This document shows positions 25,802-33,800 of a DNA stretch of 64,000 nucleotides, piece by piece (the first letter of the stretch is position 1; each line of letters begins with the position of its first letter). Location of the stretch: NCBI RefSeq assembly GCF_014649375.1, contig NZ_BMSX01000001.1:558001-622000 (forward strand), read 5' to 3'. The notes beneath the pieces were generated by a model. That model was not told the origin of the DNA, ran no database searches, and worked only from the letters and a program-made list of their open reading frames with translations. The position numbers were made by a program, and so were the translations under genes. This DNA comes from Streptomyces aurantiogriseus. GTDB lineage: Bacteria > Actinomycetota > Actinomycetes > Streptomycetales > Streptomycetaceae.

Positions 25802-26659
25802 TCAGCGGCCCAGCCGGCGCAGCACCGCGCGCGGGCGGTTGGTGATGATGGCGTCGATCCCCAGCTCGACACAGAGGTCCACGTCCTCCGGTTCGTTCAC
25901 GGTCCACACGTGCACCTGGTGGCCGACCTGCTGCAGCCGCTCCACATAGGCGGGGTGGTTGCGCACGATCCGGATCGAGGGACCCGCGATGCCGACGCCG
26001 GCGGGCAGCCGTCCGTCGCGCAGCCGGGGCGAGACGAACTGCATCAGATAGACCGTCGGCAGCGTCGGCGAGGCGGCACGCACGCGATGCAGCGAACGCG
26101 CCGAGAAGCTCATGATCCGCACCGGGGACTCGGCGGCTGTGGCCGGCGCGTCCAGGCCGAACCGCTTCAGGAGCAGCAGCAGCCGCTCCTCCACCTGTCC
26201 CGCCCAGCGCGTGGGGTGCTTCGTCTCGATGGCCAGTTCCACCCGGCGTCCCGCGTCGGCGACCAGCTCCAGCAGTCGTTCCAGGGTCAGCACGGAGGTG
26301 TGCTCGCGGTCCTCGGGGCGCACGACCCAGTCCGGCTCCTCCACGCGCGTGCTCCGGGATCCCGGTGTCCCGGGGGTCTCCTGCGGCTCCCGAGCCTTCC
26401 AGGAGCCGAAGTCCAGCGCCGCGAGGTCGGCGAGCTCGAGGGCGGAGACGGCTCCACGGCCATTGGACGTACGGTTGACGCGGCGGTCGTGCACGCAGAC
26501 GAGATGGCCGTCCGCGGTCAGCCGCACATCGCACTCGAGGGCGTCCGCCCCGTCCTCGATGGCCTTCCGGTACGCGGCCAGGGTGTGCTCGGGGGCGTCC
26601 TCGGAGGCCCCGCGGTGGGCGACGACTTGAATGGGGTGCTGCTGCCGTGCGTGGGTCAC
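25802..26659 (-). CDS. glpQ: glycerophosphodiester phosphodiesterase
   Basis: A 285-residue GDPD-family enzyme that hydrolyses glycerophosphodiesters to glycerol 3-phosphate and an alcohol. VVAHRGASEDAPEHT near residue 11 holds the catalytic His-Arg, ALECDVRLTADG near residue 38 the metal-binding Glu/Asp, and VCVHDRRVNRTSNG the second His. ELAIETKHPTR near 140 and VHVWTVNEPEDV near 250 complete the TIM barrel. There is no signal peptide, so it is cytoplasmic. The GTG start is inferred from the barrel start. It is the last gene before the divergent htrA promoter region. The gene symbol is by family only. Confidence 0.88.
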   Translation of the reverse strand: MTHARQQHPIQVVAHRGASEDAPEHTLAAYRKAIEDGADALECDVRLTADGHLVCVHDRRVNRTSNGRGAVSALELADLAALDFGSWKAREPQETPGTPGSRSTRVEEPDWVVRPEDREHTSVLTLERLLELVADAGRRVELAIETKHPTRWAGQVEERLLLLLKRFGLDAPATAAESPVRIMSFSARSLHRVRAASPTLPTVYLMQFVSPRLRDGRLPAGVGIAGPSIRIVRNHPAYVERLQQVGHQVHVWTVNEPEDVDLCVELGIDAIITNRPRAVLRRLGR

Positions 26660-26960
26660 CGCGTCATGGTGCCACCGAGGCGGGGTACGCGTCCGGCCGG
26701 AGGATGCACGGGCGTCGGGACCGGCTGTCTGAGAACCCTCTGAGATGTTCCGGGGAAATGCCCGAATTACAAAGAAATATCCATTGTAAGGACTGGCCAT
26801 GGACCCACAGCCACCGCTTATGGTGCTCTGACGGCCCGTGGGAAAAGCTGAGACGTACACCCAGCACAAGCACAGCTGCAGAGCGCCGGGTCGACGACAG
26901 CGTGAACGAACGTGACCGAGTGCGACCGAGGACAACAGCCGTGGATCGAGGAGAAGAGCT
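26660..26960. promoter_or_regulatory. divergent promoter region, GDPD and htrA-like genes
   Basis: The 301-bp gap contains an AT-rich patch at about 26757-26795 (around GAATTACAAAGAAATATCC), the most likely promoter area in this GC-rich context. No gene or strong palindrome is seen. Confidence 0.45.
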
Positions 26961-28505
26961 GTGAGCACCGAGAACGAGGGCACCAACGAGGGCACCCCCA
27001 CGGTTCCCCCGGCCCCGTCCGCACCCCCCGTGCCGGTGGAATCTCCCTCGGCCTCCCCGCAGGCACAGGCGCAGACCCAGCCCCAGCCCCAGCCCCAGGC
27101 TCAGACGCAGGCACAGCCGCCCGCGCCCGACACCGGCGCGCCCACCACCCCTCTCCCGGCGGCGCCCCCGGCCCCCGCGCACGGCACGGGCAGCGCGCCC
27201 GAGGGCGACTGGCCGCCGCCCTCCGCCCCTCAGAGCGCCGTCCCGCACGGCGCCACCGCGCCCGAGGGCCACTGGCCCCCGCCCCCGCCGCCGGCCACCC
27301 CGACGTACGCCGACGGCTTCGGCGGCATCTCCGGAGGTGAACCGCCCGTCTGGGGCGCCGCCTACCAGCAGCCCACGCCCCCCAAGCCCCGCCGCGGACG
27401 CGGCGGACTCGTCGCCGCGCTCCTGGTGGCCGCGCTGGTCGCCGGCGGTCTGGGCGGCGGCCTCGGCTACACCCTGGCCAAGAACGACGACACCGGCTCC
27501 ACCACCGTCTCCGCCTCCGACAGCGGCGGCTCCGTCAAGCGCGACCCGGGCACCGTCGCCGCGGTCGCCGCCAAGGCGCTGCCCAGCACCGTCACCATCG
27601 AGGCCGAGTCCAGCAACGGCGAGGGCGGCACCGGCACCGGCTTCGTCTTCGACACCCAGGGCCACATCGTCACCAACAACCACGTCGTCGCGGAGGCGGT
27701 CGACGGCGGCAAGGTCACGGCCACCTTCCCGAGCGGCAAGAAGTACGACGCCGAGGTCGTCGGTCACGCGGAGGGCTACGACGTCGCCGTCATCAAGCTC
27801 AAGAGCGCCCCCTCGGACCTCAAGCCCCTGACCCTCGGCGACTCCGACAAGGTCGCGGTCGGCGACTCGACGATCGCGATCGGTGCCCCCTTCGGCCTGT
27901 CCAACACGGTCACGACCGGCATCATCAGCGCGAAGAACCGCCCGGTGGCCTCGTCCGACGGCACCGGCAACAGCGCCTCCTACATGAGTGCCCTGCAGAC
28001 GGACGCCTCGATCAACCCGGGCAACTCCGGCGGCCCGTTGCTGGACGCGCAGGGCAACGTCATCGGTATCAACTCCGCGATCCAGTCCACCGGCAACGGT
28101 GGCCTGGGCGGCACCAGCCAGTCCGGTTCGATCGGCCTGGGCTTCGCCATCCCGATCAACCAGGCCAAGTACGTCGCCCAGCAGCTCATCAAGACCGGCG
28201 AGCCGGTGTACGCCAAGATCGGCGCGTCCGTCTCCCTGGCGGACTCCACGGACGGCGCGAAGATCATCGACCAGGGCGAGGGCAGCGCCGCCGCAGTCGA
28301 GTCGGGCGGCCCCGCCGACAAGGCCGGCCTCAAGGCCGGTGACGTCATCACCAAGCTCGACGACACGGTGATCGACAGCGGCCCCACCCTCATCGGCGAG
28401 ATCTGGACCCACCAGCCCGGCGACAAGGTCACCATCACCTACCAGCGCGACGGCAAGACCCACACCGTCGAACTCACCCTCGGCTCCCGCAAGGGCGACA
28501 GCTGA
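26961..28505 (+). CDS. HtrA/DegP-type serine protease with PDZ domain
   Basis: A 514-residue membrane-anchored S1C protease for envelope protein quality control. Residues 1-145 are a cytoplasmic Pro/Gln/Ala-rich tail. GLVAALLVAALVAGGLGGGLGY near residue 155 is the single membrane anchor. The protease domain has the triad His in IVTNNHVV (near 237), Asp in GYDVAVIKL (near 273) and Ser in NPGNSGGPLL (near 354). A PDZ domain follows (GGPADKAGLKAGDVITKLDD, near 455). GTG start with GGAG upstream. The tRNA-Ser gene and attachment site lie 63 bp past the stop. All catalytic residues are present. Confidence 0.93.
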   Translation: MSTENEGTNEGTPTVPPAPSAPPVPVESPSASPQAQAQTQPQPQPQAQTQAQPPAPDTGAPTTPLPAAPPAPAHGTGSAPEGDWPPPSAPQSAVPHGATAPEGHWPPPPPPATPTYADGFGGISGGEPPVWGAAYQQPTPPKPRRGRGGLVAALLVAALVAGGLGGGLGYTLAKNDDTGSTTVSASDSGGSVKRDPGTVAAVAAKALPSTVTIEAESSNGEGGTGTGFVFDTQGHIVTNNHVVAEAVDGGKVTATFPSGKKYDAEVVGHAEGYDVAVIKLKSAPSDLKPLTLGDSDKVAVGDSTIAIGAPFGLSNTVTTGIISAKNRPVASSDGTGNSASYMSALQTDASINPGNSGGPLLDAQGNVIGINSAIQSTGNGGLGGTSQSGSIGLGFAIPINQAKYVAQQLIKTGEPVYAKIGASVSLADSTDGAKIIDQGEGSAAAVESGGPADKAGLKAGDVITKLDDTVIDSGPTLIGEIWTHQPGDKVTITYQRDGKTHTVELTLGSRKGDS

Positions 28506-28539
28506 CACCCACGGGCGCGTGCCCACCCGTTACTCTTGT

Positions 28540-28570
28540 CCCCGCGCCGCCGATCACCTGCGGCGCGGGG
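28540..28570 (+). terminator. 11-bp inverted repeat overlapping the tRNA-Ser 5' end
   Basis: CCCCGCGCCGC (28540-28550) and GCGGCGCGGGG (28560-28570) form a perfect stem with a 9-nt loop. It sits between htrA and the tRNA and includes the first two bases of the mature tRNA. It may end htrA transcription or shape the tRNA leader. Confidence 0.5.
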
Positions 28571-28655
28571 AGGTGTGCCCGAGCGGCCGAAGGGAACGGT
28601 CTTGAAAACCGTCGTGGCAGCGATGTCACCGTGGGTTCAAATCCCACCGCCTCCG
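28569..28655 (+). tRNA. tRNA-Ser(TGA)
   Basis: The acceptor stem GGAGGTG pairs with CGCCTCC, with discriminator G. The anticodon arm ACGGT-CTTGAAA-ACCGT gives anticodon TGA. A long variable arm (serine type) and T-arm GTGGG-TTCAAAT-CCCAC follow; CCA is not encoded. The 3' half from the anticodon stem on is the attachment site of the integrated element, which restores the intact tRNA sequence. Confidence 0.97.
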
Positions 28656-28657
28656 CA
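28598..28657 (+). repeat. attL, 60-bp attachment core
   Basis: Identical over 60 bp to 43027-43086. It runs from the 5' strand of the tRNA anticodon stem through the tRNA 3' end and two bases beyond. The match continues with three mismatches to 28690, giving a 93-bp imperfect repeat. Starting in the anticodon stem is usual for tyrosine-integrase elements. Confidence 0.95.
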
Positions 28658-28680
28658 CAGGTCATAAGCGTTGCAGGTCA

Positions 28681-28714
28681 GAAGGGGTGCCACTCTCCGG
28701 AGCGGCACCCCTTC
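28681..28714 (+). terminator. terminator hairpin after tRNA-Ser, supplied by the element
   Basis: Arms GAAGGGGTGCC (28681-28691) and GGCACCCCTTC (28704-28714) form an 11-bp stem. It lies just inside the left attachment repeat, so the sequence beyond the core belongs to the element and replaces the chromosomal terminator, whose likely original is at 43109-43142. Confidence 0.65.
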
Positions 28715-28790
28715 GGCGCGACCCTGTCTCACCCTGACTCGCCGGTATCCCACCTCTGACCAGCGCGTGCGGCCAACCTGCGGCCAGGAA

Positions 28791-29111
28791 TCACGGCGTC
28801 TCCGTCAAACCACCGGCGGTGTCGGGGAGGCCGTCGGTGTGGGTGTCGGCTATGAGTTCGGCGAGGATGAAGTGAGCCTCATGGATAGACATCCGGTTTT
28901 CGACGCGCACAAAGTAGCTGCGTTCGGAGACGCGGAAGACCTGTCTCCTCTGGCGTCGACGCCCTGCTGCGGTGACAGCCTCCTCAAAGGTGTCGATGAT
29001 GCGCAGCATCCCGGCCAGGGCTTCGGCTTCGGTCCCCTCCAGTTCACGGTAGACGGTGTAATTGGAAAGTTCCGCCAGACCGAGGGCTCGCATGACGGCC
29101 CATCCGGGCAT
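28791..29111 (-). CDS. hypothetical AICE cargo protein
   Basis: A 106-residue soluble protein with no domain that I recognise. It reads MRALGLAELSNYTVYRELEG, then LAGMLRIIDTFEEAVTAAGRRRQRRQV (helical, basic end), VSERSYFVRVENRMSIHEAH and ILAELIADT, a balanced composition unlike a chance frame. GGAG lies about 6 nt before the ATG. It is the last gene before the tRNA end of the element. A small regulator or toxin/antitoxin-type protein is possible, but nothing shows it. Confidence 0.55.
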   Translation of the reverse strand: MPGWAVMRALGLAELSNYTVYRELEGTEAEALAGMLRIIDTFEEAVTAAGRRRQRRQVFRVSERSYFVRVENRMSIHEAHFILAELIADTHTDGLPDTAGGLTETP

Positions 29112-29279
29112 GGTGTTCTCCAGTCCGTGAGGCGACGTAAGCCGCGAAGTCCCGTAACCCCGTCGCGCAGTCGGCCCGAATCTGGCTTCGGGCTCGGTGA
29201 TCTTGGCGCGGGGAGACTATCGGAGAGGGAACGAGCGGGTGCCTGCCTTCTCGATCTTTGCACGGCGTGGTTCTTAGAG

Positions 29280-29327
29280 CCTGTGTCTGAGCCTCGCATG
29301 ACAAGTTGAGCGGGGCTCAGACACAGG
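29280..29327 (-). terminator. 14-bp perfect stem downstream of the cargo methyltransferase
   Basis: CCTGTGTCTGAGCC (29280-29293) and GGCTCAGACACAGG (29314-29327) pair perfectly around a 20-nt loop, 8 bp after the methyltransferase stop. It is likely that gene's terminator; a relic insertion-sequence end is an alternative. Bases 29112-29279 show nothing. Confidence 0.6.
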
Positions 29328-29335
29328 TCAGGGCG

Positions 29336-30082
29336 CTATCGCATAGCCACAGCCAAGCTGACCACGTAGCGCTCCTTGACCATCCCGTTCGGGAAGGCTT
29401 CAGCCAGGAGGTCGCGCTCTGTGGCCAGGAACGTCTCGGTGGCCTTCTTGCCGAGGACGAGGAAGTCGGAGTAGCTGGCGAGATTCGCGAGATGCGTTTC
29501 GAGTGGGACGCTCCTCGTCCATGACACCTGCCGGGTGACGAAGCTCAGTTCGGGCGGAAGACGGCGGAATCGGGCCATGGGGTCGGGTTGGCTGTCCTCC
29601 GCGCCGAACAGGCGACGCAATCGGGTGTCCTGGGCGGCTATCCAGCCGACGGCGCTGTCCGAGTCGTTCCACCAGAGGGCGAGTGCGCCGCCCGGCTGCA
29701 GTACTCGGAGGGCTTCCGGGACGGACTTGTGCGGGTCGGTCCAGTGCCAGGCCTGGGCATAGGTGAGGACATCGATGGACTCTGAAGCCAGTGGCAGGTT
29801 GTTGCCGTCACCGAGGACGACGGGGACGTCGGGCAGGGTGAGGCGGAGCTGGGAGGCCATTGCGGGACCGGGCTCGACCGCGATGACGTGGGCGCCGCGG
29901 GCGTGCAGGAGGGCGGTTGCCAGTCCCGTGCCGGCGCCGATGTCCGCGACACGGGCACCGTTTAAGGGGCGGTCGGCGAGTTCCTCGACCGCATCGAGCA
30001 GGGCGGGCGGATACGAAGGGCGGTTCGCTGCATAGCTGGCGGCAGCCTTGTCGAAGGAACGGGCCTGCGAAGTGATCGTCAT
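29336..30082 (-). CDS. class I SAM-dependent methyltransferase (small-molecule type)
   Basis: A 248-residue methyltransferase of the UbiE/Methyltransf_11 type. GARVADIGAGTGLATALL near residue 42 is motif I. VIAVEPGPAMASQLR near residue 66, GDGNNLPLASESIDVLTYAQAWHW near residue 90 and LRVLQPGGALALWW near residue 125 are the following motifs. SFDKAAASYAANRPSYP at the start is typical. The substrate is unknown. It lies at the integrase-proximal end of the element, where cargo accumulates, with a perfect-stem hairpin just downstream. Confidence 0.85.
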   Translation of the reverse strand: MTITSQARSFDKAAASYAANRPSYPPALLDAVEELADRPLNGARVADIGAGTGLATALLHARGAHVIAVEPGPAMASQLRLTLPDVPVVLGDGNNLPLASESIDVLTYAQAWHWTDPHKSVPEALRVLQPGGALALWWNDSDSAVGWIAAQDTRLRRLFGAEDSQPDPMARFRRLPPELSFVTRQVSWTRSVPLETHLANLASYSDFLVLGKKATETFLATERDLLAEAFPNGMVKERYVVSLAVAMR

Positions 30083-30403
30083 TGGACCATCCTCGGCGGT
30101 CCGATGGGCCTGGCACAGCATTTGGCGTCGTTGCCCCGACACGGCGTCGCAAGGGTTCCTGACGGCCTCCCTCGCTTCGTACGGTGGCTGCATGGGCAGG
30201 GACGGGGCGCCCCGGCTGAAGCTGATCGTCCCGACGCAACCGCCAGACCGACGCGATCCCAACGCCCCTTGCTGCAGCCGCCTGACGATCCCTCCGGCTG
30301 CCGTTCGGTTCGGCGTCCATCGACGCTCAACCGAACGGTAAACCCGATCACCATCCAGCCTCAGGGCATCGTGACCTGCGGAAAGAGGATGTGACACAGG
30401 CAC
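30083..30403. other. gap between integrase end and cargo methyltransferase
   Basis: The 321-bp stretch holds the methyltransferase promoter and 5' region (GAGGA upstream of its start). I see no gene, repeat or strong hairpin. Frames crossing it lack coding composition. Confidence 0.4.
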
Positions 30404-31765
30404 TTAGCCCTCATGCTCCGCCAACCCCTGCTCGATCAACGCGTTCATCTTCGCTTCCTCGCCGTCCAGCACCTTGGCGTAGTAGCGCTGGAGGACGGCG
30501 ACGCTCTGTCCCGCGCGGCGGGCTGTCTCGGCGAGGCTCACCCCGGAACGGAGCCAGAACGACACACAGGCGTGCCTCAGGTCGTACGGGATCGCGGCCA
30601 GTGGAGAGGCGACCTGCGCGGCGGTGAGCGCCTTCTTACGGGCCTCTTTCCATACCGCGCCGTACTCCTGTGACCGGACGGGCCCGCCCCGTACTGCGCT
30701 GAACAGACGCCCCTCGGCCGTGGTCCCGAATGCTTCGAGGTGGGCGCGCAGGATGCCGACCAGCACGGGCGGGATGGGTACCGGCCGGACGGCGCGGCGG
30801 GCCCGGTGCTTGAGCTGCCGTTCCTCGTACGGCTTGCCGTCGTCGGTCCAGGCGGATCCCACCTGCGGCCGGGCGCCGGCGAGCATGAGCCGTCCCCACC
30901 CCTCCGAGGGAAGGTCGCACTGGTCGGCGCTGAGCATGGACACCTCTTCGGGCCGCATCGCTGCGTAGTAGATGCACGCGAAGAACGCGACCAGGTGGGC
31001 ACCGCGGGGACCCTGCGCGCGGACGGCGTCCAACAGGGCGCGTGCCTGCGCCGGCGTGGCGACGCTCCGCACGTCCAGCTCCTCCACAGCCTTAGGGGTC
31101 TCCCAGTGGACGCGATGGAGCGGGTTGCCGGGCAGCAGCTCGTGTTCCACGGCCAGGCGCAGACAGTTGCTCAGCACCGCGCGGCGGCGCCGGAACGTGT
31201 TGGCGGCGGCCGGCTTGCCGTCCTGCCGCTTGGCCAGGTGCTCCAGCACCGTGCGCACACGCTTGGCGCTGTCCAGGTCGACCACGGCCGGCGCGTTGCG
31301 CTCCACCCACGCCAACGCCTTGGCCTCCGCTTCCGGCGGTTCCTGGTCGTGGCGTCCCGCGTTGAACCCCCACTGGTAGAGCGCCCGACGCAAGACGTCG
31401 TCCGACGGACGACCCTTCCCCGTCGGACACAGAGCCATCGTGGCGACGGTCAGGCTCTCCGCGATGCTCGCGCGGTGCTTCGCTGCTGCCGTCGGCCACT
31501 TCCGGGCGGCGTGCGCGCGGGCATGGGCGTACCAGTTCGTGCGGTTCCGCTCCCGCACCTCGGAGACCGGCAGCCCGGTTTCCGTGTCGAACGGCTCGCC
31601 CTTGCGCGTCGCGGTCAGCAGCTCCGCGCGGCGGGCGTCGGCGAGCGTCTTGGTGGCGAACTTCTCCTGATGCTCCGTGCCGTCGACCTGCCAGCGGAGT
31701 TGGAATGGAGCCGCCTTGCTCGGACGCTTCCGGACACTCCAAATACGCACGTCGTAGCTGTGCAT
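30404..31765 (-). CDS. int: tyrosine-recombinase integrase of the AICE
   Basis: A 453-residue site-specific integrase. An N-terminal arm-binding region (IWSVRKRPSKAAPFQLRW) and a core-binding SAM-like domain (about residues 90-215) precede the catalytic domain. The first Arg is in YYAAMRPEEVSML (near 268), the HxxR box is LRHACVSFWLRSG (near 404), and the nucleophile Tyr is in VLQRYYAKVLDG (near 430). GAAGGAG lies 4 nt before the ATG, immediately downstream of a strong hairpin. Position next to the tRNA and downstream of xis is standard for AICEs. Confidence 0.95.
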   Translation of the reverse strand: MHSYDVRIWSVRKRPSKAAPFQLRWQVDGTEHQEKFATKTLADARRAELLTATRKGEPFDTETGLPVSEVRERNRTNWYAHARAHAARKWPTAAAKHRASIAESLTVATMALCPTGKGRPSDDVLRRALYQWGFNAGRHDQEPPEAEAKALAWVERNAPAVVDLDSAKRVRTVLEHLAKRQDGKPAAANTFRRRRAVLSNCLRLAVEHELLPGNPLHRVHWETPKAVEELDVRSVATPAQARALLDAVRAQGPRGAHLVAFFACIYYAAMRPEEVSMLSADQCDLPSEGWGRLMLAGARPQVGSAWTDDGKPYEERQLKHRARRAVRPVPIPPVLVGILRAHLEAFGTTAEGRLFSAVRGGPVRSQEYGAVWKEARKKALTAAQVASPLAAIPYDLRHACVSFWLRSGVSLAETARRAGQSVAVLQRYYAKVLDGEEAKMNALIEQGLAEHEG

Positions 31766-31781
31766 TGTGCTCCTTCACGGG

Positions 31782-31815
31782 GAAGGGGACCCTGCCAATC
31801 GGCAGGGTCCCCTTC
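31782..31815 (-). terminator. 15-bp perfect hairpin between xis and int
   Basis: GAAGGGGACCCTGCC (31782-31796), loop AATC, GGCAGGGTCCCCTTC (31801-31815). It lies 14 bp after the xis stop and 16 bp before the int start, so it either ends the xis transcript or forms a leader structure next to the int ribosome site. Confidence 0.7.
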
Positions 31816-31829
31816 GGGTCGGTCAACGG

Positions 31830-32015
31830 TCAGGCAGCGATCTCGTGCTTGGCCCACCACGCGTCCAAGTCGCTGCGGCGACAACGGATCTGTCCGTTCG
31901 GCAGCTTGATGAGCTTCGGGGCCATACCACGGGCGCGCATCCGGTAGAAGGCGGCGCGGCTCATCTCGATCTCTTCGAGGACTTCCGGGAGCTTGAGCAT
32001 CTTGGGGCGGGCCAA
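31830..32015 (-). CDS. xis: excisionase / AlpA-like HTH protein
   Basis: A 61-residue MerR/AlpA-type DNA-binding protein. MLKLPEVLEEIEMSRAAFYR is the helix-turn-helix, and LIKLPNGQIRCRRSDLDAWW the wing and recognition segment. A TTG start (giving ARPKMLKLPE) is favoured because GAAGGAG lies 8 nt upstream; the ATG five codons later is the alternative. Small proteins of this kind direct excision with the neighbouring integrase. It sits between the replication gene and int, as in other AICEs. Confidence 0.85.
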   Translation of the reverse strand: MARPKMLKLPEVLEEIEMSRAAFYRMRARGMAPKLIKLPNGQIRCRRSDLDAWWAKHEIAA

Positions 32016-32051
32016 GGCGGGTACTCCTTCGTCTTCTCTTCTTCCGGGGGT

Positions 32052-32302
32052 TCCGCAACAGCCGCAACACCGCAACAACGCAGGTCAGAGCCTCGGGTTT
32101 GTTGCGGATAGCGGGAGTGTTGCGGATGGGTGCCGCCACACCGGGGCGGTGTGGCGGCGAGGGAAGTGCCGGGGTGGGTCAGTCTGAGAGAGCGGGCTGT
32201 GTTGCGGATGCAGGTGCCGTGTTGCGGATCGGGGTGGGGGGTGACGCAACAGATTCACCGCAGTTGACCTGCGATGTTGCGGACGTTGCGGATGTTGCGG
32301 AT
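32052..32302. repeat. GTTGCGGAT iterons, candidate AICE origin
   Basis: GTTGCGGA(T/C) occurs at 32101, 32119, 32211, 32221, 32276, 32285 and 32294, and in inverse orientation at 32052-32059 (TCCGCAAC). Some lie in the 3' end of the replication gene and some in the non-coding gap. A perfect 11-bp hairpin (GCCGCCACACC at 32132-32142 with GGTGTGGCGGC at 32148-32158) lies among them. Iterons beside a Rep gene suggest a replication origin. Confidence 0.55.
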
Positions 32303-33411
32303 TCGTCGGCGGGCGGGGGGCAGTAGCGCGTCCAGGCGTCGGTGAGGTCTTCCGCGTAGTAGCCCTTCGGGGTCCCGGACGGGGTGCGGAAGGTGCGCGG
32401 CTTGATCGGCTTGTTCGCCGGGGTGACGTACTGACTCAGCAGACGGGCCAGAGTGCGGGAGTTGATCGGCTTGTCGTCCAGATCGCTCCATGGGGCGTCG
32501 TCCATGGAGAGCAGGCATTCGAGGATGGCGGCGGTGGGCATGCGGTCCTCGCCGCAGAACACCTTGTCGCGCAGGTCGGTCAGGAGACGAACCCCTAGAG
32601 AAGCTTCGTCGTTGTCGTGCGCGGCGCTGACCAGTTCCAGGCAGGCGGCGCGGGCCCGCTTGGGCCAGTCGCCGCCGGCCGCGTCCGCGACGGCCAGCAA
32701 CGGTTCCCATACGTCCGCTGGACGGTCGGTGACACCCTCTGGCGTTTCGGGCCAGGCTTCCGCGACCTGTTCCCGCACGGTGTCGGCCCACTTGGCGAGT
32801 CGCTCGCGCAGGGCGTGACCCTGCCTCTCGTGGGTTCGCTGGCGGTAGGGCTCGGCTTTCTCGTTCGGGGCGCGCTTACGCATGCGGATGATGACCGAGC
32901 GGGTCAGCACGGTGTCCGGCAGGGAGCCGAGTCCCGCCATGGCCACGGCGCAGTAGGAGTTGAAGATCTGCGCGTTCTGGTTGGACCCCTCTCCGACGCA
33001 GCGCAGGGCGCCGGCCGTGCGGCGCCACCCGGCGTTCAAGAATCCGCGCAGCGCCTCATCCGCCCCTGCTTTGGGGCCGAAGATGGTGTCCACCTCGTCG
33101 AACAGCACCGTGGGCAGGCCGGCGGCGGAGTCGACCAGCCGGTAGAGGGCGTTGGCGGACGCGGACACCGTGGTGACCGGGCGGGGGGTGAGGAGTTCCA
33201 CGATCTCCAGCGCGCGGGACTTACCCGACCCTGGCTCCGGGGAAAGGAACGCAATGCGGGGGGTGGTCTCGAAGCACTCGATCAGGTGAGCGTGCGCGTC
33301 CCACAGCACCACGGCGACGTAGGCGGCCTCAGTGGGGAAGACGTTGAAGCGGCGGTGGAAGGCTTCGACCTCGTCGAGCAGGGCGGCGCCGTCGATGGCG
33401 GGCGGGGTCAT
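32179..33411 (-). CDS. DUF3631 replication ATPase/helicase-like protein
   Basis: A 410-residue P-loop protein with DUF3631, usually found with a prim-pol in AICEs and plasmids. IAFLSPEPGSGKSRALEIVE near residue 55 is Walker A and LPTVLFDEVDTIFG near residue 100 Walker B. TRSVIIRMRKRAP near residue 170 and the C-terminal DUF3631 (CLELVSAAHDNDEASLGVRLL, near 255) follow. The last 40 residues are Ser/Ala/Thr-rich because iterons run through the coding sequence. Its ATG overlaps the stop of the gene before it by 4 bp. A likely role is unwinding or primer handling during element replication. Confidence 0.88.
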   Translation of the reverse strand: MTPPAIDGAALLDEVEAFHRRFNVFPTEAAYVAVVLWDAHAHLIECFETTPRIAFLSPEPGSGKSRALEIVELLTPRPVTTVSASANALYRLVDSAAGLPTVLFDEVDTIFGPKAGADEALRGFLNAGWRRTAGALRCVGEGSNQNAQIFNSYCAVAMAGLGSLPDTVLTRSVIIRMRKRAPNEKAEPYRQRTHERQGHALRERLAKWADTVREQVAEAWPETPEGVTDRPADVWEPLLAVADAAGGDWPKRARAACLELVSAAHDNDEASLGVRLLTDLRDKVFCGEDRMPTAAILECLLSMDDAPWSDLDDKPINSRTLARLLSQYVTPANKPIKPRTFRTPSGTPKGYYAEDLTDAWTRYCPPPADESATSATSATSQVNCGESVASPPTPIRNTAPASATQPALSD

Positions 33412-33800
33412 GCGGCGGTCCTCCGTTCGGGGAGCGTGGCGGGGGTGCCGGTGCAGAAGTGCTTGTGTGCGGCGTAGTCGTTGACCAGGTCGGCCACGTT
33501 CTGTGGGCCGGTGGCGGTGGCGGTGTGGCCGCAGGGGCAGGCGTAGGCGGCGGTGGGGGTGTCGCCGTAGCGCTTGGACCAGCGGGCCCCGTCATAGTGG
33601 TGGCGGTAGACCGGCGGGGCGTAGATGCGGATCCCGGGTCGGTCGGGCGTCGGGTCAGAACCAACAGCAGTGGGGACGCCCTTGCGGGCGGCGCCCTTCG
33701 GCCCGCCCACGGCCGCCGTGCCCACAGGCTGTGGAGCGGCGTGCGGTCCGGCCGTGGTGGGGGTGACGCTCTTCAGAGGGGGACGGGGAGGGGTGCTCAT
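33408..33800 (-). CDS. small AICE protein with Cys/His cluster
   Basis: A 130-residue protein. Residues 1-55 are Pro/Ala/Gly-rich. YAPPVYRHHYDGARWSKRYG then leads to AYACPCGHTATATG and YAAHKHFC near the C-terminus, a CxC-H...H-C set that could bind one zinc. No family is recognised. It is coupled on both sides by 4-bp ATGA overlaps between the prim-pol and the DUF3631 gene, so it is probably part of the replication module. Confidence 0.75.
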   Translation of the reverse strand: MSTPPRPPLKSVTPTTAGPHAAPQPVGTAAVGGPKGAARKGVPTAVGSDPTPDRPGIRIYAPPVYRHHYDGARWSKRYGDTPTAAYACPCGHTATATGPQNVADLVNDYAAHKHFCTGTPATLPERRTAA

